In this document: one piece after another, positions 1 through 8,723 of the stretch
Numbering within the stretch: position 1 is the stretch's first letter
Layout of the letters: each line of letters starts with the position of its first letter
DNA from: Arcobacter sp.
GTDB taxonomy: Bacteria; Campylobacterota; Campylobacteria; Campylobacterales; Arcobacteraceae
Length of the DNA stretch: 10,181 nucleotides
Assembly: GCA_030635995.1 (NCBI GenBank)
Contig: DAOVXU010000049.1
Span: forward strand, 1-10,181
Direction of reading: 5' to 3'
The notes under the pieces: generated by a model
Database searches by the model: none
Told to the model about the DNA's origin: nothing
What the model saw: the letters and a program-made list of their open reading frames with translations, nothing else
Translations under genes and position numbers: made by a program

Positions 1-3000
1 AAAAGAAAAACAATTATTAAAAGACTTAAAGTTGTTGAAAACTTTTTAAATTCTGGAAATAGACCTGAGTGGATGATGCTTAAGGTTATCCCTGTACTTC
101 CACCAGATATTAGACCACTTGTTGCACTTGATGGTGGTAAGTTTGCAGTTTCAGATGTAAATGATCTATATAGAAGAGTAATAAACAGAAATAATAGACT
201 TAAAAGATTAGTTGAACTTGATGCTCCTGAAATTATTATCAGAAATGAAATGAGAATGCTTCAAGAAGCTGTTGATGCTTTATTTGATAATGCTAAAACA
301 GCAAATGCTGTAAAAGGTGCAAATAAAAGACCACTTAAATCTTTATCTGAAATTATTAAAGGTAAACAAGGTCGATTTAGACAAAATCTTCTTGGAAAAA
401 GAGTTGATTTCTCTGGTAGATCTGTAATTGTTGTTGGACCTAATTTAAGAATGGATCAATGTGGTCTTCCAAAGAAAATGGCACTTGAACTGTTTAAACC
501 ACATTTAATGGCTAAACTTGAAGAGAAAGGTTATGCAACTACATTAAAAGCATCAAAAAGATTGATTGAAGCAGAAACAAATGAAGTTTGGGAATGTTTA
601 GCTGAAATCGTTGAAGATTATCCAGTTATGTTAAATAGAGCTCCAACTCTACATAAACTTTCAATCCAAGCATTTCATCCTGTTTTAATTGATGGTAAAG
701 CTATTCAGTTACATCCATTAGTTTGTTCAGCATTTAATGCCGATTTTGATGGGGATCAAATGGCTGTTCATGTTCCATTATCTCAAGAAGCTATTGCTGA
801 AGCAAAAATTCTTATGATGAGTTCTATGAATATTCTTTTACCAGCATCTGGTAGAGCTTTAGCAGTTCCATCGCAAGATATGATTCTTGGTCTTTATTAT
901 TTAACTCTTGAAAAAGAGGGCGTAGTTGGACAGCATAAATTATTTGTAGATTTAAATGAAGCTTTAATGGCTTTAGAAGTTGAAAAAGTTGATGTTCATG
1001 CAAAAATACGAACGTTGATTGATGGTCATCTTATAACAACTACTGTTGGTAGAATGATTATTAAAAATATCTTACCAGATTTTGTACCTTTAGAATATTG
1101 GAATAAAATTTTAAAGAAAAAAGATATTGGTGCATTGGTTGATTATATTTATAAACATGGTGGATATTCTGTTACTCCTAAATTTTTAGATAACCTAAAA
1201 GATATTGGTTTTAAATATGCTACAAGAGCAGGTATATCTATCTCTATTGATGATATTAGAATTCCAGATTCTAAAGAGGGATTAGTTGCTAAAGCTAAAA
1301 AAGAGGTTGTTGAAGTTCAAAAACAATTTAATCAAGGTTTATTAACAGAGCAAGAGAGATACAATAAAATTATTGATATTTGGACACTTTTAAATAATAA
1401 ACTTGGTGTTGAGATGATGGATCTAGTTAAGTCAGACAAAGATGGATTTAATTCTATTTATATGATGGCTGATTCAGGTGCTAGAGGGTCTGCAGCTCAA
1501 ATTAGACAGCTTGCAGGTATGAGGGGTCTTATGGCTAAGCCAGATGGTTCTATTATTGAAACTCCAATTATCTCTAACTTTAGAGAAGGGTTAAATGTAC
1601 TTGAGTACTTTATCTCTACTCATGGTGCTAGAAAAGGACTTGCGGATACAGCTTTAAAAACTGCGAATGCTGGATATTTAACAAGAAAACTTGTAGATAT
1701 TTCACAAAATGTTAGAATTTCAGTTGAAGATTGTGGAACTCACGAAGGTATCACTATTTCAAATATTACAGATGGTAATGAATTAGTTGAGTCTTTAGAA
1801 GAGAGAATTACAGGTAGAGTTATAGCAAATGATATTGTTGATCCTATCTCAAATGAGATATTATTTACTGAAGGTACATTATTATCTGAAGAGGATGCTG
1901 CTATTGTTGAAGAAGCAGGTGTTAAATCTGTTACAATTAGAACAGCACTTACTTGTAAAGCTGAAAATTCTTTATGTTCAAAATGTTATGGTATAAATCT
2001 TGGAGAACAACGAAAAGCAAATCCAGGTGAAGCTGTAGGTGTACTTGCTGCTCAATCAATTGGTGAGCCAGGAACTCAGCTGACACTTAGAACATTCCAC
2101 GTTGGTGGAACAGCTTCAGCAACTCAAGCTGAAAAAGAGTTGAAAGCTACAAGTGAAGGTTTTTTAAGATATTACAATGTTAAAACTTATACTTCTAAAG
2201 AGGGTAAATCTATAGTTGCAAATAGAAGAAATGCAGGTATATTACTTGTTGAACCTAAAATAAATGCACCATTTGATGGTGAAGTTAGAATTGAGACTAC
2301 ACATGAAGAGGTTATAGTTCTTATTTCTAATAAAGATGATGAGAAAAAATATTATTTAAGAAAAAGTGATATTGCTAAGCCAAATGAACTAGCTGGTGTA
2401 AGTGGTAAAATTGAAGCTAAATTATATTTACCATATAAAGATGGTGATCAAGTAAAACAAGATGAATCTATAGTTGAACTTATTAAAGATGGTTGGAATG
2501 TTCCTTCAAGAATCCCTTATGCTTCAGAGCTTATGGTTGAAGATGGAGCACCTGCAACTAGTGAAATTAAATCTAAAGATAATGGTACAGTTAAATATTT
2601 TAAATTAACTGGCGATTATTTAGAAAGAGTTGAAACTATTAAATCTGGAGATGTTATTACTAAAAAAGGGTTATTTGCTGTAATTGTTGATTCACAAGAT
2701 AGAGAAGCATCAAGATTTTATGTATCAAGAGATTCTGTAATAGAACTTAGTGATAATGCAAAAGTTTCAAAGGGTGATATTGTTATCAAACCTGCATCAA
2801 AAGATCATACTGTTGTTGCACAATGGGATCCGTATGCGAATCCTACTATTTCTGAAATAGATGGTAAAGTTACATTTGAAGATATTATTTCTGGATTAAC
2901 AGTTACTGAACAATATGATGATCTAACTGGTTCATCTAAAGTTGTTGTAAATGAATATATCCCTGCTGCTTATAAACCTGCTATTATAGTTACAGCAAAA

Positions 3001-3852
3001 GATGGTACAGTTAAGAGATATCCATTAGAGCCTAAAACAGCTTTAAATGTTGCAGAGGGTGAAGAGATTACAATTGCTCATAATATTGGTAAAACACCTA
3101 AAGCTGTTTCTAAATCAAGTGATATTACTGGGGGACTTCCAAGAGTATCTGAACTATTTGAAGCTAGAAGACCTAAAAATATTGCTGTACTTGCAGAGTT
3201 TGATGGTGTTATATCTTTTGGTAAACCTTTAAGAAATAAGCAAAGACTTATTATTACAGATAATAATGGTAATAAAAGTGAAAATTTAATTGAAAAAAGT
3301 AGAGAGATACTTGTAAGAGAGGGTGAATTTGTACATGCTGGTGAGCAATTAACTGATGGTCAAAAAGCTTCTCATGATATTCTTAAAATTTTAGGTGAAA
3401 AAGCATTAAATGAATTTATTGTTTCTGAAGTTCAAGGTGTATATCGAGGTCAAGGTGTTTCTATTGCTGATAAACATATTGAAGTTATTTTATCTCAAAT
3501 GTTAAGACAAGTTAATATTACTGATTCTGGTAATACAAAGTTTGTTGTTGGAGATATGGTATCTAAAAAGAGATTTGTTTTAGAGAATAAAAGAATTTTA
3601 AAGATGAATGGAGAGCCTGCATTAGCTGAACCTGTATTACTTGGTATTACAAGAGCTGCTGTAACATCTGATTCTATTATATCATCTGCTTCATTCCAGG
3701 AAACTACAAAAGTTTTAACTGAAGCTGCAATATCTTCTAAAATGGATATGTTAACAGATTTAAAAGAAAATGTTGTAATAGGTAGAACAATACCTGTTGG
3801 AACTGGTCTTTATAGAGATCAAAAAGTTGTTTTTTCAACAAATAACGACTAA
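1..3852 (+). CDS. rpoC: DNA-directed RNA polymerase subunit beta' (5'-truncated)
   Basis: This encodes the largest catalytic subunit of RNA polymerase. The reading frame is open from base 1, and the residues before the first ATG (73) are also typical RpoC, so the gene starts left of the window; 1283 residues are present. Visible landmarks, numbered from base 1, are: the switch/rudder region near 131 (NLLGKRVDFSGRS); the absolutely conserved NADFDGD loop at 246-252, whose three aspartates bind the catalytic Mg2+; the bridge helix near 542-575 (GARKGLADTALKTAN); the second zinc site, C578, C652, C659 and C662; and the trigger loop beginning at about 685 (QSIGEPGTQLTLRTFH). A long insertion of about 330 residues separates the two halves of the trigger loop, which resumes at ITGGLPRVSELFEARRPK (about 1041). 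Compared with E. coli about 210 N-terminal residues are missing, including the first zinc finger, giving a full length near 1500, as in Campylobacter. The C-terminal tail is shorter than in E. coli. Confidence 0.98.
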   Translation, partial: KRKTIIKRLKVVENFLNSGNRPEWMMLKVIPVLPPDIRPLVALDGGKFAVSDVNDLYRRVINRNNRLKRLVELDAPEIIIRNEMRMLQEAVDALFDNAKTANAVKGANKRPLKSLSEIIKGKQGRFRQNLLGKRVDFSGRSVIVVGPNLRMDQCGLPKKMALELFKPHLMAKLEEKGYATTLKASKRLIEAETNEVWECLAEIVEDYPVMLNRAPTLHKLSIQAFHPVLIDGKAIQLHPLVCSAFNADFDGDQMAVHVPLSQEAIAEAKILMMSSMNILLPASGRALAVPSQDMILGLYYLTLEKEGVVGQHKLFVDLNEALMALEVEKVDVHAKIRTLIDGHLITTTVGRMIIKNILPDFVPLEYWNKILKKKDIGALVDYIYKHGGYSVTPKFLDNLKDIGFKYATRAGISISIDDIRIPDSKEGLVAKAKKEVVEVQKQFNQGLLTEQERYNKIIDIWTLLNNKLGVEMMDLVKSDKDGFNSIYMMADSGARGSAAQIRQLAGMRGLMAKPDGSIIETPIISNFREGLNVLEYFISTHGARKGLADTALKTANAGYLTRKLVDISQNVRISVEDCGTHEGITISNITDGNELVESLEERITGRVIANDIVDPISNEILFTEGTLLSEEDAAIVEEAGVKSVTIRTALTCKAENSLCSKCYGINLGEQRKANPGEAVGVLAAQSIGEPGTQLTLRTFHVGGTASATQAEKELKATSEGFLRYYNVKTYTSKEGKSIVANRRNAGILLVEPKINAPFDGEVRIETTHEEVIVLISNKDDEKKYYLRKSDIAKPNELAGVSGKIEAKLYLPYKDGDQVKQDESIVELIKDGWNVPSRIPYASELMVEDGAPATSEIKSKDNGTVKYFKLTGDYLERVETIKSGDVITKKGLFAVIVDSQDREASRFYVSRDSVIELSDNAKVSKGDIVIKPASKDHTVVAQWDPYANPTISEIDGKVTFEDIISGLTVTEQYDDLTGSSKVVVNEYIPAAYKPAIIVTAKDGTVKRYPLEPKTALNVAEGEEITIAHNIGKTPKAVSKSSDITGGLPRVSELFEARRPKNIAVLAEFDGVISFGKPLRNKQRLIITDNNGNKSENLIEKSREILVREGEFVHAGEQLTDGQKASHDILKILGEKALNEFIVSEVQGVYRGQGVSIADKHIEVILSQMLRQVNITDSGNTKFVVGDMVSKKRFVLENKRILKMNGEPALAEPVLLGITRAAVTSDSIISSASFQETTKVLTEAAISSKMDMLTDLKENVVIGRTIPVGTGLYRDQKVVFSTNND

Positions 3853-3862
3853 TTAAATTTAA

Positions 3863-3884
3863 ATAGGGGAAACTCTTCCCCTAT
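3863..3884 (+). terminator. Hairpin after rpoC, possible terminator without U-tract
   Basis: A perfect 8-bp inverted repeat, ATAGGGGA / TCCCCTAT, with a 6-base loop (AACTCT) begins 10 bases after the rpoC stop codon. It is the most GC-rich stretch in its surroundings, so it should form in RNA. The bases after it are AAAATCATATT rather than a run of T, so it is not a classical intrinsic terminator. It could cause weak termination, protect the 3' end of the rpoC mRNA, or mark a processing point. The structure is seen directly; the function is inferred. Confidence 0.5.
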
Positions 3885-3925
3885 AAAATCATATTAATAA
3901 TGATATGTGCTAATTTTGGCTACTA

Positions 3926-3934
3926 TGATATAAA
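3926..3934 (+). promoter_or_regulatory. Candidate extended -10 promoter for trhP
   Basis: TG-A-TATAAA matches an extended -10 element (TGnTATAAT with one mismatch). It would start transcription around 3941, just before the weak Shine-Dalgarno site and the ATG at 3954, giving a leader of about 12 bases. No good -35 hexamer is visible, which is common in epsilon-proteobacterial sigma-70 promoters. In such AT-rich DNA a match like this can arise by chance. Confidence 0.3.
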
Positions 3935-3942
3935 ATTATTAC

Positions 3943-3947
3943 GAAAG
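3943..3947 (+). promoter_or_regulatory. Weak Shine-Dalgarno site that favours the 3954 start of trhP
   Basis: GAAAG lies 6 bases before the ATG at 3954. The alternative in-frame ATG at 3900 has no purine-rich site upstream. Family members begin only a few residues before the ELLSPAG motif, which also fits the 3954 start. Confidence 0.45.
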
Positions 3948-3953
3948 ATTAAT

Positions 3954-5243
3954 ATGGAAAAGACGGAACTATTATCACCTGCTGGAAATCTTGAAAAATT
4001 AAAAATTGCTTTTGCTTATGGGGCTGATGCTGTTTATGGTGGTGTAAGTCACTTCTCATTAAGAATACGAAGTGGAAAAGAGTTTACACTTGAAACTTTT
4101 AAAGAGGGTATAGATTATGCTCATAATTTAGGTAAAAAAGTTTATGTAACTGTAAATGGATTTCCTTTTAACTCTCAAATAGAACTTCTTAAAAAACATA
4201 TTGTATCAATGGCAGAACTTAAACCAGATGCACTTATAGTTGCAACTCCTGGTGTTGTTGCACTTTGTAATGAACTAGCTCCGGGAATTCCTATACATCT
4301 TTCAACTCAAGCAAATGTTATGAACTATCTTGATGCAAAAGTTTATTATGATATGGGTGTGAAAAGGATAATTGCTGCAAGGGAGATATCTTTAAAAGAT
4401 GTCCAAGAGATAAAAAAAAGATTACCTGATTTAGAGATAGAGATATTTGTACATGGTTCTATGTGTTTTGCATATAGTGGTAGATGTTTAGTTAGTGCTG
4501 TTCAAATGGGAAGAGTCCCAAATAGAGGAAGTTGTGCAAATGATTGTAGATTTGAGTATACTTTATATGCTGGAAATGAAGAGCATGGAACATTATTTAG
4601 ACTAGAAGAGCAACCAGATATTGGTACATATATATTTAATGCAAAAGATATGAATTTAGCTTCTCATGTTGATGAAATACTTGAGAGTGGGGCAGTTTCT
4701 AGTATAAAAATAGAGGGTCGTACAAAGTCACCATATTATGCTGCAATTACTGCATATACTTATAGAATGGCGATAGATGATTTTTATGATGGTAAATTTG
4801 ATGCTGCTAAATATCAAGCTGAATTAAACACTACAAAAAATAGAGGGTTTACAGATGCTTATTTAGTACATAAACCTTTTGAAAAACATAATACGCAAAA
4901 TCATGATTATGCTATGAGTGTGGGAACTTTTGAAGTTAGTGGTTTAGTAATTGCAGATGAAGAGCATTTTATGTGTAAGTATAAAACTTTTGTAGGGGAT
5001 GAAATAGAGATATTTGCACCACTAAATAGTAAAATTAATGAAGTTGATAATAAGATAGGTTCTATATATAAAAAAGATAATGGAAAATATTATATTAAAT
5101 TTAAACAAATTATTACAAAAGATGACAAAGTATTAGAAGCAGTTCATAGTGGAAATACCAACCCTATAAAATTACCTGCTAAACTTCCATATCTTACAAT
5201 GTTTAGAATTCAAGTACTTTTTGAGGATTTACAAGAAGAATAG
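3954..5243 (+). CDS. trhP: U32 family protein, probable tRNA uridine hydroxylase TrhP (YegQ)
   Basis: This is a cytoplasmic protein of 429 residues from the chosen start. Members of this family were long called collagenases or peptidase U32. E. coli TrhP (YegQ) takes part in prephenate-dependent formation of 5-hydroxyuridine at position 34 of tRNA. The N-terminus (ELLSPAGNLEKLKIAFAYGADAVYGG) opens the barrel domain. The U32 signature EIFVHGSMCFAYSGRC is present, with C171 and C178, followed by C194 and C198; these four cysteines are thought to hold an iron-sulfur cluster. KIEGRTKSPYYAA is also shared with TrhP. The last 90 or so residues fit the small C-terminal beta domain of U32 proteins. 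The length fits TrhP (about 450) and not the longer 23S rRNA enzyme RlhA (about 650). An ATG at 3900 would add 18 residues that lack family resemblance and a ribosome site. The gene lies 101 bases after rpoC and 33 before the next gene. The family call is firm; the TrhP role is inferred from homology. Confidence 0.85.
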   Translation: MEKTELLSPAGNLEKLKIAFAYGADAVYGGVSHFSLRIRSGKEFTLETFKEGIDYAHNLGKKVYVTVNGFPFNSQIELLKKHIVSMAELKPDALIVATPGVVALCNELAPGIPIHLSTQANVMNYLDAKVYYDMGVKRIIAAREISLKDVQEIKKRLPDLEIEIFVHGSMCFAYSGRCLVSAVQMGRVPNRGSCANDCRFEYTLYAGNEEHGTLFRLEEQPDIGTYIFNAKDMNLASHVDEILESGAVSSIKIEGRTKSPYYAAITAYTYRMAIDDFYDGKFDAAKYQAELNTTKNRGFTDAYLVHKPFEKHNTQNHDYAMSVGTFEVSGLVIADEEHFMCKYKTFVGDEIEIFAPLNSKINEVDNKIGSIYKKDNGKYYIKFKQIITKDDKVLEAVHSGNTNPIKLPAKLPYLTMFRIQVLFEDLQEE

Positions 5244-5264
5244 ATAAAATAATATCTAATTATT

Positions 5265-5269
5265 AGGAG
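5265..5269 (+). promoter_or_regulatory. Strong Shine-Dalgarno site for the lplT-aas fusion gene
   Basis: AGGAG lies 7 bases before the ATG at 5277, the clearest ribosome site in the window. It supports 5277 over the nearby in-frame ATG at 5286. Confidence 0.8.
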
Positions 5270-5276
5270 CTACTTA

Positions 5277-8200
5277 ATGAAAGAAATGTTAAAAATTAAT
5301 GGTTTTTTACCATATATATTTGTAGTATTTTTAAATGCTTTTACAGACTTAGGGCATAAAATAATTATCCAAAATACAGTTTTTAAAGTTTATGATGGCA
5401 GTGAACAGATAATATTAACAGCTATTGTAAATGGGCTTATGCTTTTACCTTTTATATTGCTTTTCTCCCCTTCGGGATTTATAAGTGATAAGTTTCCTAA
5501 ACATAATGTTATGAAAATTGCTGCAATTGCTGCAGTTGTTATCACATCACTTATCACTATATGTTACTATTTAGGTCTATTTTGGATAGCTTTTGGGCTT
5601 ACTTTAGCTTTGGCAATACAAAGTGCTATCTATTCTCCTGCTAAATATGGATATATTAAAGAGTTAGTAGGAAATGATAATATAGCCCCTGCAAATGGAG
5701 TTGTTCAATCTACAACAATAGTTGCTATCCTTTTAGGGATATTTTTTTATTCTATTGGTTTTGAGTTTTTATTGAGTGAAGTATTGGTATATGATTCTTC
5801 AACTATTTTAAATCAAATTGCTCCTTTAGGTTGGATTTTGATTATTGGTTCACTTATAGAATTAAAACTTGCATATTCTTTACCAAATAAAAGTTTTGTA
5901 TTAAGTAAAAATAAGTTTAGTCTTAAACAATATTTAAAGGGTAAGTATTTAAGAAAGAATATCAAACTTATATCTACAAATAAAATTATTTGGTTATCTA
6001 TTATTGGATTATCTTTATTTTGGGCATTATCTCAGGTTGTTCTTGCTACATATCCTGCATATATGAAAGAGTATATGGATGTAAATAGTGTAATAATTGT
6101 TCAAGGTCTTATGGCCCTTAGTGCAATAGGTATTGTAATAGGTTCTATAATAGCTAGTAAAATATCAAAACATTATATAGAGATAGGGATGATACCAGTT
6201 GGTGCATTTGGTGTATTTTTAACAATTTTATCTATACCAATAATAGAATCTTTATATATAAGTGGATTTAATTTTTTTATGTTTGGATTATTTGGTGGAT
6301 TACTTTTAGTTCCACTAAATTCTTTAATTCAATTTAACTCATCGCAAAAAAGATTAGGGCTGGTACTTGCTGGAAATAATTTTATTCAAAATATCACTAT
6401 GGTATCTTTTTTAATAGCAACTGTATTTATAACTCTTTTAAATATAAATACTATAGGTATCTTTTATATATTGTCTTTTATTGCATTTATTGGTGCTATT
6501 TATACAGTTTTAAAACTACCACAATCGTTAATAAAGTTTTTTATCACTAGAATATTAGCTGTAAAATATAGTTTAAATGTTCAAGGGTTAGATAATATTC
6601 CATCAACAAAAGGGGTGTTACTTTTAGGTAATCATATAAGTTGGTTAGATTGGGCTTTTGTGCAAATAGCAATGCCAAGAGCAATTAGATTTGTGATGGA
6701 GAGGTCAATTTATGATAATAAATTATTTAATCCATTTTTAAAGTTTTTCGGAGTAATACCTATCTCGTCTAAAGGTGGTAGAAAATCGTTACAAGCTGTT
6801 ACAGATCTATTAAATAAGGGTGAAGTTGTATGTATATTTCCTGAGGGAACTATAAGTAGAACAGGACATTTAAGTGAATTTAAAAAGGGATTTGAACTAG
6901 CTGCAAAAGATGCAAATGCTAAAATCATACCATTTTATATTGGTGGTATGTGGGGGACTAGATTTTCTCGTTCAAATATCAATTTTGCAGAGTTAAAGCA
7001 GACAAAATTTACAAAAGATGTAATTGTATCATTTGGTAGAACTTTAAATATAAATTCAATAGCATCTGATGTAAAACAGAGTGTATTTGAACTTTCTGTA
7101 GATAGTTGGAATAAATATATCACAAGCTTTCAAAATATAGATAGAGTTTATATAGATACAATTAAACAAAAAGGTAAAAATATTGCACTTGTAGATTCCT
7201 CTGGGGAGGAGTACTCTTACTATAAGATGTTCACTTTAAATATTTTATTTAAAAAGTTCCTAGAGCAAAATAAAGAGCAAAATATAGGATTACTCTTACC
7301 TACAACATCTATTGGTGCTATTATAAATATGTCGTGTATCCTTAGTTCTAAAACAGTTGTAAATATAAACTATACAGCATCAAAAGAATCAATGCAATCT
7401 GCAATTATCCAAGCAGATATTAAAACTATATATACCTCTAAAAAATTTATATCAAAACTAAAATCTAAAGGTATTGATATAGAAGATACTTTTGTAAGTG
7501 GTGTAGAATTGGTTTATCTGGAAGATTTAAAACCTAAAATATTAAAATTTGATTTTATAAAAACATATCTATTTGTAAGATTAGCTCCTAAGTTTTTAGT
7601 ACAAAGAGTTTATAAAACTACAAATAATCTTGATACAAGAGCTGCTATTTTATTTAGTAGTGGTAGTGAGGGTAGTCCAAAAGGTGTGATGTTAAGTCAT
7701 AAAAATCTACTTGCAAATATAAAACAAATTTCTGAGATGTTAAATATAACAGATGATGAAGTATTTTTAGGGAGTTTACCTATTTTTCATGCTTTTGGTT
7801 TAACAGTTACTACATTTCTTCCAATAGTTGAAGGGATAAAAGTTGTTTGTCATCCAGATCCTACTGATGCTGTTGGTATTGGAAAAGCAGTGGCTAAAAA
7901 TAATGTTACATTTATGTGTGCAACCTCTACATTTTTGCGGCTTTATTTAAAAAATAAAAAACTTACTACACTTATGTTTGATAGCTTAAATATGGTATTT
8001 GCAGGTGCAGAAAAATTAAATCCATTAGTATCTGCTGAGTTTAAACAAAAATTTGGTGTAGATATATTTGAGGGTTATGGAGCAACAGAATGTGCTCCTG
8101 TAATATCTGCAAATATTCCAGATGCTTTAGATACATCTTATTGGCTAACTCAAATAGGTACAAAAGTAGGAACAATAGGCATGCCTCTTCCTGGATGTGC

Positions 8201-8723
8201 TGTAAAAATAATTGACCCACTAACAATAGAAGAGTTAAAACCTAATGAAGATGGTCTAATAATAGTAAGTGGACCAAATATAATGGATGGATATTTAAAT
8301 AATGAAGAGAAAACTAAAGAGGTTCTTTTAGAGATAAATGGTAAAAGTTGGTATAAAACAGGAGATAAAGGTCATATTGATGAAGATGGATTTATCACTA
8401 TTGTTGATAGATATTCAAGATTTGCTAAACTTGCAGGGGAGATGGTAAGTTTAACAGCTGTTGAAAATAAAATATATGAATCTCTTTCTAGTCATGAAGA
8501 TATAAAACTTGTTTGTGTAAATATAAGTGATGAAAAAAAAGGTGAAAAGATAATTCTTTTAATAGATAAAGAGATTGAAAATTTAAAATCTAAACTTATT
8601 GAATTTGGGATGAACCCTCTTTGGCTTCCTTCTGTGATAAAAGTTGTTGATCAAATTCCAATTTTAGGAACAGGAAAAATAGATTTTAAAGGTTCTAAAG
8701 ATTTAGTTTTACTGATTAAATAA
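5277..8723 (+). CDS. aas: LplT-PlsC-acyl-ACP synthetase fusion, lysophospholipid uptake and reacylation
   Basis: This is a 1148-residue inner-membrane protein with three parts. Residues about 1-425 form an MFS transporter with roughly a dozen hydrophobic segments; YSPAKYGYIKEL and STTIVAILLG match E. coli LplT, which flips lysophospholipids inward. Residues about 430-620 are a PlsC acyltransferase with the catalytic H453-x4-D458 (NHISWLDW) and the FPEGT motif at 521-525. Residues about 630-1148 are an AMP-forming acyl-ACP synthetase with the ATP loop SSGSEGSPK (794-802), GYGATECAP (from 933), the TGD motif at 1028-1030, R1045, AGEMVSL, and the likely catalytic lysine K1134 in GTGKIDF. The last two parts align closely with E. 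coli Aas, which activates fatty acids on ACP and reacylates 2-acyl-lysophospholipids. In E. coli LplT and Aas are separate neighbouring genes; here they are one chain. All catalytic motifs appear intact. The gene may be co-transcribed with trhP. Its last 15 bases overlap the convergent lipoprotein gene. The symbol aas covers only the enzymatic part. Confidence 0.93.
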   Translation: MKEMLKINGFLPYIFVVFLNAFTDLGHKIIIQNTVFKVYDGSEQIILTAIVNGLMLLPFILLFSPSGFISDKFPKHNVMKIAAIAAVVITSLITICYYLGLFWIAFGLTLALAIQSAIYSPAKYGYIKELVGNDNIAPANGVVQSTTIVAILLGIFFYSIGFEFLLSEVLVYDSSTILNQIAPLGWILIIGSLIELKLAYSLPNKSFVLSKNKFSLKQYLKGKYLRKNIKLISTNKIIWLSIIGLSLFWALSQVVLATYPAYMKEYMDVNSVIIVQGLMALSAIGIVIGSIIASKISKHYIEIGMIPVGAFGVFLTILSIPIIESLYISGFNFFMFGLFGGLLLVPLNSLIQFNSSQKRLGLVLAGNNFIQNITMVSFLIATVFITLLNINTIGIFYILSFIAFIGAIYTVLKLPQSLIKFFITRILAVKYSLNVQGLDNIPSTKGVLLLGNHISWLDWAFVQIAMPRAIRFVMERSIYDNKLFNPFLKFFGVIPISSKGGRKSLQAVTDLLNKGEVVCIFPEGTISRTGHLSEFKKGFELAAKDANAKIIPFYIGGMWGTRFSRSNINFAELKQTKFTKDVIVSFGRTLNINSIASDVKQSVFELSVDSWNKYITSFQNIDRVYIDTIKQKGKNIALVDSSGEEYSYYKMFTLNILFKKFLEQNKEQNIGLLLPTTSIGAIINMSCILSSKTVVNINYTASKESMQSAIIQADIKTIYTSKKFISKLKSKGIDIEDTFVSGVELVYLEDLKPKILKFDFIKTYLFVRLAPKFLVQRVYKTTNNLDTRAAILFSSGSEGSPKGVMLSHKNLLANIKQISEMLNITDDEVFLGSLPIFHAFGLTVTTFLPIVEGIKVVCHPDPTDAVGIGKAVAKNNVTFMCATSTFLRLYLKNKKLTTLMFDSLNMVFAGAEKLNPLVSAEFKQKFGVDIFEGYGATECAPVISANIPDALDTSYWLTQIGTKVGTIGMPLPGCAVKIIDPLTIEELKPNEDGLIIVSGPNIMDGYLNNEEKTKEVLLEINGKSWYKTGDKGHIDEDGFITIVDRYSRFAKLAGEMVSLTAVENKIYESLSSHEDIKLVCVNISDEKKGEKIILLIDKEIENLKSKLIEFGMNPLWLPSVIKVVDQIPILGTGKIDFKGSKDLVLLIK

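Noticed and set aside
3047..3232. 61-residue frame inside rpoC on the same strand
   Set aside because: It lies wholly within the conserved rpoC coding sequence in another frame, is low-complexity Leu/Ile-rich, and has no ribosome site; it is a shadow.
5241..5258. Inverted repeat TAGATA / TATCTA between trhP and the fusion gene
   Set aside because: It is only 6 bp, AT-only apart from one G:C pair, and overlaps the stop codon; it is expected by chance in this composition and is too weak for a terminator.
6710..7123. Two short minus-strand frames (6710-6928 and 6935-7123) opposite the acyltransferase domain
   Set aside because: They are antisense to the conserved PlsC domain of the fusion gene, have no family resemblance, and carry no start signals.
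8041..8226. Minus-strand frame opposite the acyl-ACP synthetase domain
   Set aside because: It is the antisense shadow of the conserved GYGATECAP region and is Leu-rich low-complexity sequence.
8533..8540. Run of eight A in the fusion gene, and a similar eight-T run at 9408-9415 in the lipoprotein gene, considered as phase-variation tracts
   Set aside because: Both encode ordinary Lys codons in intact frames, and such short A/T runs are expected in this AT-rich DNA; phase-variable tracts in this group are typically longer G or C runs.
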